From NCBI GenBank assembly GCA_004298905.1, contig SCTK01000004.1:62001-126000 (forward strand): 64,000 nt of DNA, in the 5' to 3' direction. Each line of letters starts with the position of its first letter. The stretch's first letter is position 1. Both the position numbers and the translations under genes were made by a program. Below, in pieces: positions 52,031 through 61,719 of this stretch. Below the pieces are notes generated by a model. That model saw nothing but the letters and a program-made list of their open reading frames with translations. It did not search any database and was not told the origin of the DNA. The DNA comes from Burkholderiaceae bacterium. GTDB taxonomy: Bacteria; Pseudomonadota; Gammaproteobacteria; Burkholderiales; Burkholderiaceae_D.

Positions 52031-52702
52031 TCAATCCTTGAAGGCTGCCAGTATTTGAGCAGACCTTTGCTGATCCATCTGCATCTTGTTCAGGCACTCC
52101 GATAAATAACCGGCATCGCTCATCAGGTCGATGGCCTTGCCGTAGGCTTTTTCAGCGCTCTCGCCATAAGCCTGCCGCACTTTCTGCCAGGCTGCTTGAG
52201 GAATGGGCCCCCATTGGTTGATCATCATGGCCAGGTCGATGATGTCGCGGCTGGCTGTCGCGATATCGTTGTAACGGTCTGCGTTGGCCAGCAACTTTTC
52301 GGCGTACATGTCGCTGCGTGACAATACCGGCACCCCAAGCTGAGGGTCGAGATTCCCCTCGAGTGCAATCCGGCCTTCCTGCACGATTTCGAATTTGATT
52401 GGCACATGGTCCACCTCAACAAAGGTGCGAATGCCGTAGCGGTCGGCGCGTACATCACGCAGCAGCTTGACCGGTTTCCGCATCAAGGCAGTCAACCCGC
52501 GATCGAACACCAGACTGCGCAATTGACGATACCCTGCGCTGGAAGCACAGAGGAAATCGACATCGACCGATTCGCGATATTCATCCAGCAGCAGCACAAT
52601 GGCGGTGCCGCCTGCGAAATAGCATTGACATTGCGTCAGCAGATCGCTGTCGAGGTTGCGCAGCAGGGTGTGGATGCGTTGATGATGAGGGCGCTTGAAC
52701 AT
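52031..52702 (-). CDS. AbiEii/AbiGii-type nucleotidyltransferase (toxin of a type IV-like TA pair)
   Basis: 223 aa. The nucleotidyltransferase fold is marked by CYFAGGTAIVLLLDEYRESV followed by the metal-binding aspartates in DVDF (D47, D49), then KFEIVQEGRI and a DMYAEKLLANADR helix. AbiEii-family enzymes are toxins of abortive infection and toxin-antitoxin systems, and some transfer nucleotides to tRNA. The upstream 66-aa gene ends 4 bp before this start, so the two form a pair. The antitoxin is not AbiEi; the partner is a much smaller protein of unknown fold. Confidence 0.85.
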   Translation of the reverse strand: MFKRPHHQRIHTLLRNLDSDLLTQCQCYFAGGTAIVLLLDEYRESVDVDFLCASSAGYRQLRSLVFDRGLTALMRKPVKLLRDVRADRYGIRTFVEVDHVPIKFEIVQEGRIALEGNLDPQLGVPVLSRSDMYAEKLLANADRYNDIATASRDIIDLAMMINQWGPIPQAAWQKVRQAYGESAEKAYGKAIDLMSDAGYLSECLNKMQMDQQRSAQILAAFKD

Positions 52703-52706
52703 GGGC

Positions 52707-52907
52707 TCAGTTGTTGAGCACACCGCCGCCGTATTGCTGCTTGAGCCGTTGGATCAGATCTCGTTCATCCCGGGTGAGCGTTTCTTCTTCGATGAAGCGC
52801 CAGTTCGCTTCGTAAAGCGCGAGCGCCTCCGGCTCATCGATCAAATCGTCCGGACGGCGATTCCATGCGATCAGCCGGAGTTGGGGATAGTGGGCAATGT
52901 GCAGCAT
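52707..52907 (-). CDS. Small partner protein of the AbiEii-type gene (66 aa)
   Basis: 66 aa: MLHIAHYPQLRLIAWNRRPD, then IDEPEALALYEANWRFIEEE and RDERDLIQRLKQQYGGG. The frame is open further upstream, but this ATG at 52907 begins the conserved-looking part. Proteins like this, of about 60-70 aa, occur directly upstream of AbiEii nucleotidyltransferases. It probably acts as antitoxin or as a regulator of the pair, which is inference from position. It contains no classic HTH. Confidence 0.65.
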   Translation of the reverse strand: MLHIAHYPQLRLIAWNRRPDDLIDEPEALALYEANWRFIEEETLTRDERDLIQRLKQQYGGGVLNN

Positions 52908-53073
52908 GATGCTTTGACTATACCGAGGCAGTGCAACTGCTGCAAGTGATTTTTGCCAGACCTTACTCCCGCACGCGCTCGATCCCTTTTGACCATTACG
53001 CGCTATGCGCTGCCTTAAAAGAAATGCGAAAAGGTACCTGGTGGAATGATGGGTTAGCGAGCATTGGTGCCCA

Positions 53074-53898
53074 TCATGCGACGTACTCGATGGGGAAACG
53101 GTTTGAATGTTCTGGAAAAAGGTCACACATGAAGAAGGTCTGCCGGTAACGTTCAAATGCAATCGGTTCGTGACTGATGAACCTCTTCATGAGTTCATCC
53201 ATCGATGGGAGCGGCGAAACACCAGACTCTCGGAGGCGCTCCATCATTCGCCTCCCTCGCATCTCAAGAGCCGCGGCGGTGCAGTGTTCACTTTTGTAGC
53301 TGCGCCACACCTTCTCAAATAGATCTTGTGAGGTCGTACGCCAAAAGAGTCCCGGAGTTGTTGCTTGATCCATGGCTTGCACGGCATTTGCAGGCGCCTT
53401 AGTACTGAGGAGTGTTAAGTACAGGGCAGCGTACACCTTTTCTAGTTCCCCAGCGGTCAGTGTACGAGTTGGGCCGATCAGGCCCCAGAATGGAGCTCGG
53501 TCGCCCATTCGCATTACCTTGGCTAGTGCTCCGCCGGTACAAGCAGCGACTGCAACCATTAGGTTAAGACCGGTCGCTACGTTTAGCTCAGTGATGGGAA
53601 CTTTCAGTTCGTCCCAGTCGGCGAGAGAACCATCTGCAAACTGAAAGCCATCTTCATCGCCATGGCACTCGATGTGCAGCATTGGAATGATGTCGCGTCC
53701 CTCTGCATCATTCTTGGACATCAGAACGCACTGGAAAAATTCAGCAGCATTTTCTACTCGTACGTAACGAACCGCCGGTGAGGGAGAGTATGCAGTCGCA
53801 TATGTCTCCAAATCCTCGAACAAGCGCTTCGCGGTGTTGTACTCACCTGTAGGGATCGAATCTACCACCAAGATTTGGTTGAAGCGGTTGGAATCCAT
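53074..53898 (-). CDS. Protein with caspase/CHAT-like His-Cys dyad
   Basis: 274 aa, soluble. The first 160 residues look like a caspase-hemoglobinase fold: a strand-rich start (QILVVDSIPTGEYNT), then LHIECHGDEDGFQFADG with a candidate catalytic His79 followed by Gly, and LMVAVAACTGG with candidate Cys120, then WGLIGPTRTL. In CHAT and caspase proteases the order is a hydrophobic strand, HG, about 40 residues, strand, C. The C-terminal third is helical and ends in FPIEYVA. It stands alone on its strand next to the AbiEii pair. No close family is recognised, so the protease call is inference. Confidence 0.55.
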   Translation of the reverse strand: MDSNRFNQILVVDSIPTGEYNTAKRLFEDLETYATAYSPSPAVRYVRVENAAEFFQCVLMSKNDAEGRDIIPMLHIECHGDEDGFQFADGSLADWDELKVPITELNVATGLNLMVAVAACTGGALAKVMRMGDRAPFWGLIGPTRTLTAGELEKVYAALYLTLLSTKAPANAVQAMDQATTPGLFWRTTSQDLFEKVWRSYKSEHCTAAALEMRGRRMMERLRESGVSPLPSMDELMKRFISHEPIAFERYRQTFFMCDLFPEHSNRFPIEYVA

Positions 53899-53979
53899 GC
53901 AAGCTCGCTAACTAGAAGTAGACGTCGCAATGTACCGGGGTCGATTTTTCCTCAAGCAAAAAAACGACCGCCGACCGCC

Positions 53980-56900
53980 TTACACCAGCACCCGCTCAAT
54001 CCCACCCTGATTCGCCTGGCCCACATATTCCGGCAGCCAGTTTTCACCGAGCAGGTGTTTGGCCAGTTCGACGACGATGTAATCGGCGTCGAGGTCGGCA
54101 TCGTCGTTGAAGCGCTTCAAGCCTTGCAGGCACGACGGGCAGGAGGTGAGGATTTTGACCTCGCCGTTGAAACCATCGGTGCGCAGCTTGTCGGCGCCCT
54201 TGCGCATTTCTTCTTCCTTGCGGAAGCGGACTTGCGTGGAGATGTCGGGGCGTGTTGCCGCTAGCGTGCCGGATTCGCCGCAGCAGCGTTCGTTGAGCGC
54301 GATCTTCGTGTTGTCGTTCGTTGTGATCAATGCGTTCACTGTCTTGAGCGGGTCTTGCTGTTTCATCGGCGAGTGGCAGGGGTCGTGGTACATGTAGTGC
54401 ACGCCCTTCACGCCTTCGAGCTTGACGCCTTTTTCGAGCAGGTATTCGTGGATGTCGAGGATGCGGCAGCCGGGGAAGATCTTGTCGAATTCATAGCCCT
54501 GCAATTGATCGAAGCAGGTGCCGCAGGACACCACCACGGTTTTGATGTCGAGATAGTTCAGCGTGTTGGCAACGCGGTGGAACAGCACGCGGTTGTCGGT
54601 GATGATCTTCTCGGCCTTGTCGAACTGGCCCGCGCCACGCTGCGGATAGCCGCAGCACAGATAGCCCGGTGGCAATACCGTTTGCACACCAGCGTGATAG
54701 AGCATCGCCTGCGTGGCGAGGCCGACTTGCGAGAACAGGCGCTCCGAACCGCAGCCGGGGAAATAGAACACCGCTTCCGAATCCGAAGTCGTGCGCTTGG
54801 GGTCGCGGATGATCGGCACGATGTTGGCATCTTCGATGTCGAGCAGCGCGCGTGCGGTGCGCTTGGGCAGATCGCCCGGCATTTTCTTGTTGATGAAGTG
54901 GATCACCTGCGTTTTGAGCGCAGGCTTGCCCAGCGTGGCGGGCGGGTGGGCGGTTTGTTTTTTCGCCCACTGTTTGAGTACGGTGTTGCCCAGCCGCTGT
55001 GCCTTGTAAGCCAGGCCCAGCGCGGCTTTATAGGCTTTGATGGTGCGCGGGTTGACGGTGTTGAGGAAGAACATCGCCGCTGCCGAACCGGGGTTGAACG
55101 ATTTCTTGCCCATCTTGCGCAGCAGGCTGCGCATGTTCATCGACACGTCGCCGAAGTCGATGTCGACCGGGCAGGGCTTCTCGCACTTGTGGCACACCGT
55201 GCAATGGTCGGCCACGTCTTCGAATTCTTCCCAATGCTTGATCGAGACGCCGCGTCGCGTCTGCTCTTCGTAGAGGAAGGCTTCGATCAAGAGCGAGGTG
55301 GCGAGAATCTTGTTGCGCGGTGAATAGAGCAGGTTGGCGCGCGGCACGTGCGTGGCGCACACCGGTTTGCACTTGCCGCAGCGCAGGCAATCCTTGATCG
55401 AGTCGGAAATCGAACCGATGTCGGACTGCTGCATGATCAGCGATTCGTGTCCCATCAAGCCGAAGCTGGGCGTATAGGCGCGCTGCAGATCGCCGCCGGG
55501 CATCAGCTTGCCCTTGTTGAAGCGGCCTTCCGGGTCGATACGCTGCTTGTATTCCTGGAACGGACGCAATTCTTCCGCGGTGAGGAATTGATACTTGGTG
55601 ATGCCGATGCCGTGCTCGCCGGAAATTACGCCGTCCAGATCGCGCGCGATTTGCATGATGCGCTCGACCGCGGCTTCAGCTTCTTTCAACATGCCGTAGT
55701 CGTCGGAGTTGACGGGGATGTTGGTGTGCACATTGCCGTCGCCGGCGTGCATGTGCAGCGCGACGAACACGCGCGCGCGCAGGATGTCCTTATGAACCGC
55801 CGCGCATTTGTCCAGCACCGGCACGAAAGCCGCACCGTTGAAGATCGCGGCCAGCGGCGCCTTGACTTCGGTCTTCCACGACACGCGAATGGTGCGGTCT
55901 TGCAGCAGGTCGAATACGCGCGCGTCCGGCTGGCGGGCGAGACGTTGTTCGAACGCCGCTTGCAAGGGTTGCAGGCCCAGGTGCAACAACTCGGCCTTGG
56001 CTTGCACCAGCGGCGTGTCCATCTGGTGCAGCAGATATTGCCAGCGCGCGCGCGTCTCGGTCAGCAGCTTGCGCGCTTGCGCGGGGCGGTCGCCGAATGC
56101 TTTTTCGCGCGGCAGCGCGTCGAGTTCGGCATCGCCGCTTTTGGCGAGCGGCAATTCGCTGCCGAACACTTGATCGAGTGCGTGCAGCAAGCGCAACTTG
56201 TTGCCGATCGACAGTTCGATGTTGATGCGCTCGATGGCGTCGGTATATTCGCCCATGCGATGCAAGGGGATCACCACGTCTTCATTGATCTTGAAGGCGT
56301 TGGTGTGCTTGGCGATTGCCGCCGTGCGCGCGCGGTCGAGCCAGAACTGCTTGCGCATTTCCGGCGACACGGCGACAAAGCCTTCGCCGGTGCGTGCATT
56401 GGCCAGCCGCACCACTTCCGAGGCGGCATGCGCCACGGCGTCGGCATCGTCGCCGACGATATCGCCGATCAACACCATCTTGGGCAAGGCGTGCGGCGAC
56501 GCGCTGCGTTTCGATTTGGTGGCATAGCCGACCGCGCGCAAATAGCGCTCGTCCAGATGTTCCAGCCCAGCCAGCGTGACGGGAATGAAACCGGTCTGTG
56601 GATTGGCCTTCTTCGATTCGCCGTCGAGGTAATCCTTGATCTCGACAATCGAGGGAATCGCATCGCGCGCCTGTCCGAAAAATTCCAGACACACTGTGCG
56701 CGTGTGTTTGGGCATGCGGTGCACCACCCAGCGCGCAGCCGTGATGATGCCGTCGCAACCTTCTTTCTGGATGCCGGGCAGACCAGCGAGAAACTTGTCC
56801 GTTACATCCTTGCCCAGGCCGGTCTTGCGCAGCGACTGGCCGGGGATTTCGATGCGCTCGGTGCGCAATTCTTTCTTGCGATCCGGCGAAAACCATTTCA

Positions 56901-57984
56901 ATTCGAACTTCGCCAGCGGCGCGTCGTGAATCTTCGACAGGTTGTGTTCCAGGCGCGAGACTTCGAGCCAGTTGCCGTCGGGATCGACCATGCGCCACCA
57001 GGCCAGATTGTCCAGCGCCGTGCCCCACAGCACGGCTTTCTTGCCGCCCGCGTTCATCGCCACGTTGCCGCCGATGCAAGAGGCGTCGGCTGATGTTGGA
57101 TCGACCGCGAACACATAACCGGCACGGTCGGCGGCATCGGCGACGCGGCGCGTCACCACACCTGCTTCGGAAAACACCGTCGCTACCTTATTGGGCAGGC
57201 CGGGCAGCGCGATGAGTTCGACTTCGGAAATGCTTTCCAGTTTTTCGGTATTGATCACCACCGAGCGCCACGTTAACGGCACGGCGCCGCCGGTGTAGCC
57301 GGTGCCGCCGCCGCGCGGGATGATGGTCAGACCCAGGTCGATACAGGCGCGCACCAGCGGCGCCATTTCCGCTTCGGTATCCGGGCACAGCACGACAAAG
57401 GGATATTCGACGCGCCAGTCGGTCGCGTCGGTGACGTGCGAGACGCGCGACAGGCCGTCGAACTTGATGTTGTCTGCTGCCGTGTGGCGGCGCAGCGTGC
57501 GCTCGACTTGCTTGCGCAATGTGGCGGCTTCGTCGAAGTATTGCGCGAATTTTTCCACGGCGGCGTGGGTTGCCTTGCCGAGTTTCTCGACCCGCGCACT
57601 GCGTTGCAGGGCAAGCGCATCACCCGCGTCGGCCAGGTCGGTCTGGCGGCGGCGTTTTTCGATTTCATGCAGGCGGTGATACAGCGCTTCGATCAGCAGA
57701 GCGCGGCGTTTCTTGTTGTCGAGCAAATCGTCTTGCAGATAGGGATTGCGCTGCACCACCCAGATATCGCCCAGCACTTCATACAACATGCGCGCCGAAC
57801 GGCCGGTGCGGCGTTCGCTGCGCAACTCGTCGAGAATCTGCCAGGCCGGTTCGCCGAGCAGGCGCATCACGATCTCGCGGTCGGAGAACGAGGTGTAGTT
57901 GTAGGGAATTTCGCGCAAACGCACGCTGGTGGCGGGTTCAGCGGCTTCGGGAAGCAATGCGGCGGATGAAATAGGGGCGTTCAT
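53980..57984 (-). CDS. Giant DUF3683 / FAD-linked oxidase / Fe-S oxidoreductase fusion
   Basis: 1334 aa. Order of domains: DUF3683 head (about 20-125, [20 protein letters not shown]), FAD-binding type 4 domain ([28 protein letters not shown]), FAD-linked oxidase C-terminal region with [14 protein letters not shown] and [10 protein letters not shown], two 4Fe-4S clusters ([22 protein letters not shown]), and two CCG modules ([36 protein letters not shown]). This resembles GlcD fused to GlcF, so it is a membrane-associated D-2-hydroxyacid (lactate or glycolate type) dehydrogenase feeding the quinone pool. The exact substrate is not known. Confidence 0.92.
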   Translation of the reverse strand: MNAPISSAALLPEAAEPATSVRLREIPYNYTSFSDREIVMRLLGEPAWQILDELRSERRTGRSARMLYEVLGDIWVVQRNPYLQDDLLDNKKRRALLIEALYHRLHEIEKRRRQTDLADAGDALALQRSARVEKLGKATHAAVEKFAQYFDEAATLRKQVERTLRRHTAADNIKFDGLSRVSHVTDATDWRVEYPFVVLCPDTEAEMAPLVRACIDLGLTIIPRGGGTGYTGGAVPLTWRSVVINTEKLESISEVELIALPGLPNKVATVFSEAGVVTRRVADAADRAGYVFAVDPTSADASCIGGNVAMNAGGKKAVLWGTALDNLAWWRMVDPDGNWLEVSRLEHNLSKIHDAPLAKFELKWFSPDRKKELRTERIEIPGQSLRKTGLGKDVTDKFLAGLPGIQKEGCDGIITAARWVVHRMPKHTRTVCLEFFGQARDAIPSIVEIKDYLDGESKKANPQTGFIPVTLAGLEHLDERYLRAVGYATKSKRSASPHALPKMVLIGDIVGDDADAVAHAASEVVRLANARTGEGFVAVSPEMRKQFWLDRARTAAIAKHTNAFKINEDVVIPLHRMGEYTDAIERINIELSIGNKLRLLHALDQVFGSELPLAKSGDAELDALPREKAFGDRPAQARKLLTETRARWQYLLHQMDTPLVQAKAELLHLGLQPLQAAFEQRLARQPDARVFDLLQDRTIRVSWKTEVKAPLAAIFNGAAFVPVLDKCAAVHKDILRARVFVALHMHAGDGNVHTNIPVNSDDYGMLKEAEAAVERIMQIARDLDGVISGEHGIGITKYQFLTAEELRPFQEYKQRIDPEGRFNKGKLMPGGDLQRAYTPSFGLMGHESLIMQQSDIGSISDSIKDCLRCGKCKPVCATHVPRANLLYSPRNKILATSLLIEAFLYEEQTRRGVSIKHWEEFEDVADHCTVCHKCEKPCPVDIDFGDVSMNMRSLLRKMGKKSFNPGSAAAMFFLNTVNPRTIKAYKAALGLAYKAQRLGNTVLKQWAKKQTAHPPATLGKPALKTQVIHFINKKMPGDLPKRTARALLDIEDANIVPIIRDPKRTTSDSEAVFYFPGCGSERLFSQVGLATQAMLYHAGVQTVLPPGYLCCGYPQRGAGQFDKAEKIITDNRVLFHRVANTLNYLDIKTVVVSCGTCFDQLQGYEFDKIFPGCRILDIHEYLLEKGVKLEGVKGVHYMYHDPCHSPMKQQDPLKTVNALITTNDNTKIALNERCCGESGTLAATRPDISTQVRFRKEEEMRKGADKLRTDGFNGEVKILTSCPSCLQGLKRFNDDADLDADYIVVELAKHLLGENWLPEYVGQANQGGIERVLV

Positions 57985-58047
57985 CGAAAACGTGGGTCAT
58001 TCTTAAAGAAGGATTGTAGCCGAAGCCCGCCTGCGGGCGAGGGGGAT

Positions 58048-59334
58048 TCATTGGCCGGGGGCTTGCGTCTGGCGCGGGCGCTGCAGGCGGGCGACGCGGA
58101 TCAGGCGGTCGTGGACCTGCACGATTTCGATCGGGCAGCCGGCGATCTTGACGCTGACCCCGGTTTCCGGGATGTCTTGCAGATATTCGAGCAGCAGACC
58201 GTTGAGGGTTTTTGGCCCATCGAGCGAAAAATGCAGGCCGAGGCGGCGGTTGAGTTTGCGCAGCGAGGTCTGGCCTTCGACCAGGGCCAGGCCGTCCTCA
58301 TCCCAGTGCAAGCCGCGCACGGCGGCGGCCGGCATGGTGGAGGTGAATTCGCCCACCACTTCCTCGACGATGTCGGCCAGCGTCACCAGGCCTTCGACTT
58401 CGCCGTATTCATCGACCACCAGACCAAGGCGCAATTTCTTTTCCTGAAAATTCTGCAACTGTGCCAGCGCCGCCGTGCCGGCCGGAATGTAATAGGGTTC
58501 GCTCAGCGCGGCCAGCAGCGATTCCTTGTTCAAGGTGTCGGTATCAAGCAGGGCCAGAACCTGCCGCACGTGCAGCAGCCCCTTGACCTGATTGATATCG
58601 CGTTCATACACCAGCAGTTTGTTGTGGTAACAGGTGGCCAGTTGCGCGCGCAATTGTTCAAGATCTTGCGTGATGTCGAGCGCTTCGATGTGCGCGCGCG
58701 GTGTCATCACATCGTCCACCGTGATCTGTTCCAGATCGAACAGATTGAGCAGAATGCTGCGGTGTTTCTTGGGCATGAACTGCGCGCTCTCCAACACCAG
58801 AGAGCGCAGTTCGTCGGTGCTCAGCGTGGTTTGGTCTTCGCTGGTGGAGCGCAGACGCAGCAGCTTGAGAATGCCGGTGACAAACAGATTGACGAACCAG
58901 ATCAGCGGATAAAACAGTCGTACCAGCAGACTGAAGATGAGACTCGACGGCAGCGCGATTTGTTCGGCGTAGGCGGCGCCAACCACTTTCGGCGTCAGCT
59001 CGGAAAACACCAGAATCAGAAAAGCCACGATGCCGGTGGCGATCGACAAGACGGTTTCGTCATTGCCGAAGTAGTAAATCGCCAGCGCAGTGACCAAGGT
59101 GGTGGTGGCGGCATTGAGCAGCGTGTTGCCGATCAGCACCATGCTCAGGAAACGGTCGGTCTTGTGCAGCAGCGCCAATGCCATGCGCGCGCTGCGTTTG
59201 CCGGATTTGGCCAGATGGCGCACCCGGAAACGGTTGAGCGCCATCATGCTGGTTTCAGCGATGGAGAAAAACCCCGAGAGCAGCAGCAGAGCAACCAGCG
59301 CAGTGATCTGCGCCCATAAAGGGATGGTGTCCAC
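58048..59334 (-). CDS. CNNM/CorC (HlyC/CorC, YfjD type) transporter-associated protein
   Basis: 428 aa. The N-terminal DUF21 membrane domain (about 10-190, SGFFSIAETSMMALNRFRVR, LVFSELTPK) has four helices. Two CBS domains follow (DDVMTPRAHIEALD, LGLVVDEYGEVEGLVTLADI), then a C-terminal CorC-HlyC domain. Family members are linked to Mg or Na/Mg export. The start is a GTG at 59334 with no clear ribosome binding site. It is flanked by a tRNA gene upstream and the DUF3683 protein downstream. Confidence 0.92.
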   Translation of the reverse strand: MDTIPLWAQITALVALLLLSGFFSIAETSMMALNRFRVRHLAKSGKRSARMALALLHKTDRFLSMVLIGNTLLNAATTTLVTALAIYYFGNDETVLSIATGIVAFLILVFSELTPKVVGAAYAEQIALPSSLIFSLLVRLFYPLIWFVNLFVTGILKLLRLRSTSEDQTTLSTDELRSLVLESAQFMPKKHRSILLNLFDLEQITVDDVMTPRAHIEALDITQDLEQLRAQLATCYHNKLLVYERDINQVKGLLHVRQVLALLDTDTLNKESLLAALSEPYYIPAGTAALAQLQNFQEKKLRLGLVVDEYGEVEGLVTLADIVEEVVGEFTSTMPAAAVRGLHWDEDGLALVEGQTSLRKLNRRLGLHFSLDGPKTLNGLLLEYLQDIPETGVSVKIAGCPIEIVQVHDRLIRVARLQRPRQTQAPGQ

Positions 59335-59449
59335 AGTATTAAACCCAATGACGGATGACGTCTGCTACGCAGACATGACGGCTGCGCCGATGAATTTCAT
59401 GCCGCATCGCGGCGTCTTGCGGCGTGAGCCGCGTCATATTTCATGAAGT

Positions 59450-59526
59450 TGGTCGGGGTGAGAGGATTCGAACCTCCGGCCTCTACGTCCCGAACGTAGC
59501 GCTCTACCAGGCTAAGCTACACCCCG
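59450..59526 (-). tRNA. tRNA-Pro (CGG)
   Basis: 77 nt with CCA encoded. Acceptor arms CGGGGTG and CACCCCG pair; the anticodon arm is CTACG-TTCGGGA-CGTAG with anticodon CGG; the T-arm has GGTTCGAATCC. It decodes CCG and lies between ispB and the CNNM gene. Confidence 0.95.
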
Positions 59527-59549
59527 CCACAGTCAGGTTTTCCAGGCCA

Positions 59550-60530
59550 TTAATTTGACCGCCCGACCGCAAAGGACGCCAATTCTAGCAAAGAATTCTT
59601 GTAGATACTTGGTGCCAGGCAGCGCAACTGAGCTTGCGCGTGTTCCGCTTGCGCGCGCGCCTGTTCACGTGTGGTGGCGAGGGCACCGGTCTGTTCGATG
59701 GTGTGCAGAATGTCGGCAAAGTGCGGGCTGTGGCCGTGTTCGATGGCGGCGCGAATCGTGGCGCGCTGTTCTGCGTTGCCGCGCTGCATGGCGATGATCA
59801 GCGGCAGCGTCACCTTGCCTTCGCGCAAATCGTCGCCGACGTTTTTGCCGATGGTGGTGGCGCTGCCGGAATAATCCAGCACATCGTCGATCAACTGGAA
59901 CGCCGTGCCGACGCTGCGGCCGTATTCGGCGCAGGCTTCTTCAACTTCAGCGCTGGCGTTGGCCAGAATGGCGGCCAGCCGCGCGGCGGCTTCAAACAGT
60001 TTGGCGGTTTTGTAGCGGATCACTTGCAGATAGCGCGCTTCGTCCACATCCGGGTCGTTGCAGTTGAGCAATTGCAGCACTTCGCCTTCCGCAATCGTGT
60101 TGGTGGCGTCGGACAGCACTTGCATCACGCGCATGCTGTCAATCTCCACCATCATCTGGAAGGCGCGCGAGTAGAGAAAGTCGCCGACCAGCACGCTGGC
60201 TGCATTGCCGAATTGCGCATTGGCAGTTTTCGCGCCGCGCCGCAATTCCGATTCGTCCACCACATCGTCATGCAGCAGCGTGGCCGTGTGAATCAATTCC
60301 ACAATCGCCGCCAGCCGGTGATGGCGCGTATCGGCGTCGTCGCGTGGCAAGTCCAGCGCGCGTGCAAACATCAACAGCAAGGCGGGCCGCAAGCGCTTCC
60401 CGCCCGCCTCGACGATGTAGGCGGAAATTTGGTTGATCAGCAATACCTCCGATTGCAGATGCCGACGAATCGTGTCGTCCAGCGCCTGCATGTCGGCGGT
60501 AATCGGGGCGAGGAATTGGGCGGAGCTCAA
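59550..60530 (-). CDS. ispB: Octaprenyl (polyprenyl) diphosphate synthase
   Basis: 326 aa, long-chain trans-prenyltransferase. First aspartate-rich motif LLHDDVVDESELRRG, second motif FQLIDDVLDYSG, with YIVEAGGKRLRP near the N-terminus. It elongates farnesyl diphosphate to the side chain of ubiquinone in the cytoplasm. In many proteobacteria ispB is divergent from rplU-rpmA; here those genes are not adjacent. A poly-purine-poor leader precedes it and the ribosome binding site is weak. Confidence 0.94.
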   Translation of the reverse strand: MSSAQFLAPITADMQALDDTIRRHLQSEVLLINQISAYIVEAGGKRLRPALLLMFARALDLPRDDADTRHHRLAAIVELIHTATLLHDDVVDESELRRGAKTANAQFGNAASVLVGDFLYSRAFQMMVEIDSMRVMQVLSDATNTIAEGEVLQLLNCNDPDVDEARYLQVIRYKTAKLFEAAARLAAILANASAEVEEACAEYGRSVGTAFQLIDDVLDYSGSATTIGKNVGDDLREGKVTLPLIIAMQRGNAEQRATIRAAIEHGHSPHFADILHTIEQTGALATTREQARAQAEHAQAQLRCLAPSIYKNSLLELASFAVGRSN

Positions 60531-60758
60531 GATGGTCTGCGATGAGTGAAATGCGCTGCATTATAGCGGTAGGGAAGGTCGGCAAAGTCGTGGGTTGTGT
60601 CGTGAGCAGCCGCAGGCGGGCGAACGTGCGTGCGGCAAAAACAAAGGCTCACGCGCCTTTCATGAGGTAAGGCGCTTCAGATTCTTTGGTTCAGCGGAGT
60701 GTCCGCGTCGATATTTCAGCCATAATCGTGTCCTCAAAACAATCATTCGGAGCGAGAC

Positions 60759-61616
60759 ATGGACGTGATCTTGTTGTTGAAGGCGGCAATTATGGGGGTG
60801 GTTGAGGGGTTGACCGAATTCCTGCCGGTATCCAGCACCGGGCATTTGATTTTGACCGGCAGCCTGCTGGACTTCAACAACAGCGTGGCCAAGACTTTCG
60901 ACATCGCGATTCAGACCGGCGCCATGTTCGCCGTGATGTGGGAATACCGCCAGCGCGTGGGGGCAACCCTGGCCGGGCTCGCCAGCGAAAAGGCGGCGCA
61001 GCGTTTTGCGCTCAATGTGGGGGTGGCTTTTCTACCCGCCGTGGTGTTTGGCTTGCTGCTCGGCAAGGCGATCAAGGAACGTTTGTTCTCTGCCGTGCCG
61101 GTGGCGCTGGCCTTCATTATTGGCGGTGTCATCATTCTGTGGGTCGAGCGCCGTCATCATGCCTTGTATGGCGCGCGCGATGGAGCGGGCGCGCGGCAGG
61201 CGCGGGTGGAATCGGTCGATGCCATGAGCTGGCTCGATGCACTCAAGGTCGGGCTGGTGCAATGTCTGGCATTGATTCCCGGCACCAGCCGTTCCGGTGC
61301 GACCATCATCGGCGGCATGTTGTTTGGGCTGTCGCGGCGCGTGGCGACCGAGTTCAGTTTTTATCTCGCCATGCCCACGCTGATTGGCGCGGGTGCCTAT
61401 TCGCTCTACAAGGAACGCGCCGCGTTGTCGGCCGCTGATGTGCCCATGTTCGCGGTGGGTTTCGTGTTTTCCTTCATCTTCGCGTTGCTGTGTATCCGCT
61501 GGTTGATTCGCTACATCAGCACGCACGACTTCACCGGCTTTGCCTGGTATCGCATTGCCTTTGGCGGCGTGATTCTGCTGACTGCCTATACCGGCATGGT
61601 GCATTGGGTCGATTGA
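60759..61616 (+). CDS. uppP: Undecaprenyl-diphosphatase UppP/BacA
   Basis: 285 aa with eight or so membrane helices. The two catalytic motifs are intact: [18 protein letters not shown] (with Glu and Ser/His) and [15 protein letters not shown]. It dephosphorylates undecaprenyl diphosphate to recycle the carrier lipid for peptidoglycan, and confers bacitracin tolerance when overexpressed. GGAG lies 8 nt upstream of the ATG. It stands alone before the pilus operon. Confidence 0.96.
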   Translation: MDVILLLKAAIMGVVEGLTEFLPVSSTGHLILTGSLLDFNNSVAKTFDIAIQTGAMFAVMWEYRQRVGATLAGLASEKAAQRFALNVGVAFLPAVVFGLLLGKAIKERLFSAVPVALAFIIGGVIILWVERRHHALYGARDGAGARQARVESVDAMSWLDALKVGLVQCLALIPGTSRSGATIIGGMLFGLSRRVATEFSFYLAMPTLIGAGAYSLYKERAALSAADVPMFAVGFVFSFIFALLCIRWLIRYISTHDFTGFAWYRIAFGGVILLTAYTGMVHWVD

Positions 61617-61626
61617 TAGGCCTGAT

Positions 61627-61643
61627 TTGGCACTGAATCCGCA
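61627..61643 (+). promoter_or_regulatory. Sigma-54-type promoter of the pilus ATPase operon
   Basis: TTGGCAC, 5 bp, CCGCA with exact GG-N10-GC spacing (GG at 61629-61630, GC at 61641-61642). The -24 box is perfect and the -12 box is one or two bases off consensus. It would start transcription near 61653, about 65 bp before the ATG. Sigma-54 promoters are common for type IV pilus genes. Confidence 0.5.
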
Positions 61644-61667
61644 ACTTTTTCTTGCGATGGCCGTTAT

Positions 61668-61712
61668 CCACTGATTGTTATTGTGCTCGCAGTGAGCACC
61701 TGCAATCAGTGG
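61668..61712 (+). promoter_or_regulatory. Leader hairpin that overlaps the ribosome binding site of the pilus ATPase gene
   Basis: Outer arms ccactgattg (61668-61677) and caatcagtgg (61703-61712), 10 bp perfect; inner arms gtgctc and gagcac (61683-61688, 61694-61699). The last two bases of the right arm are the first two of the GGAGAAG ribosome binding site (61711-61717), just before the ATG at 61720. Confidence 0.6.
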
Positions 61713-61719
61713 AGAAGCA

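Noticed and set aside
54355-57093. Plus-strand open frames of about 322 and 581 codons opposite the DUF3683 dehydrogenase
   Set aside because: Antisense shadows of a gene with complete conserved domains.
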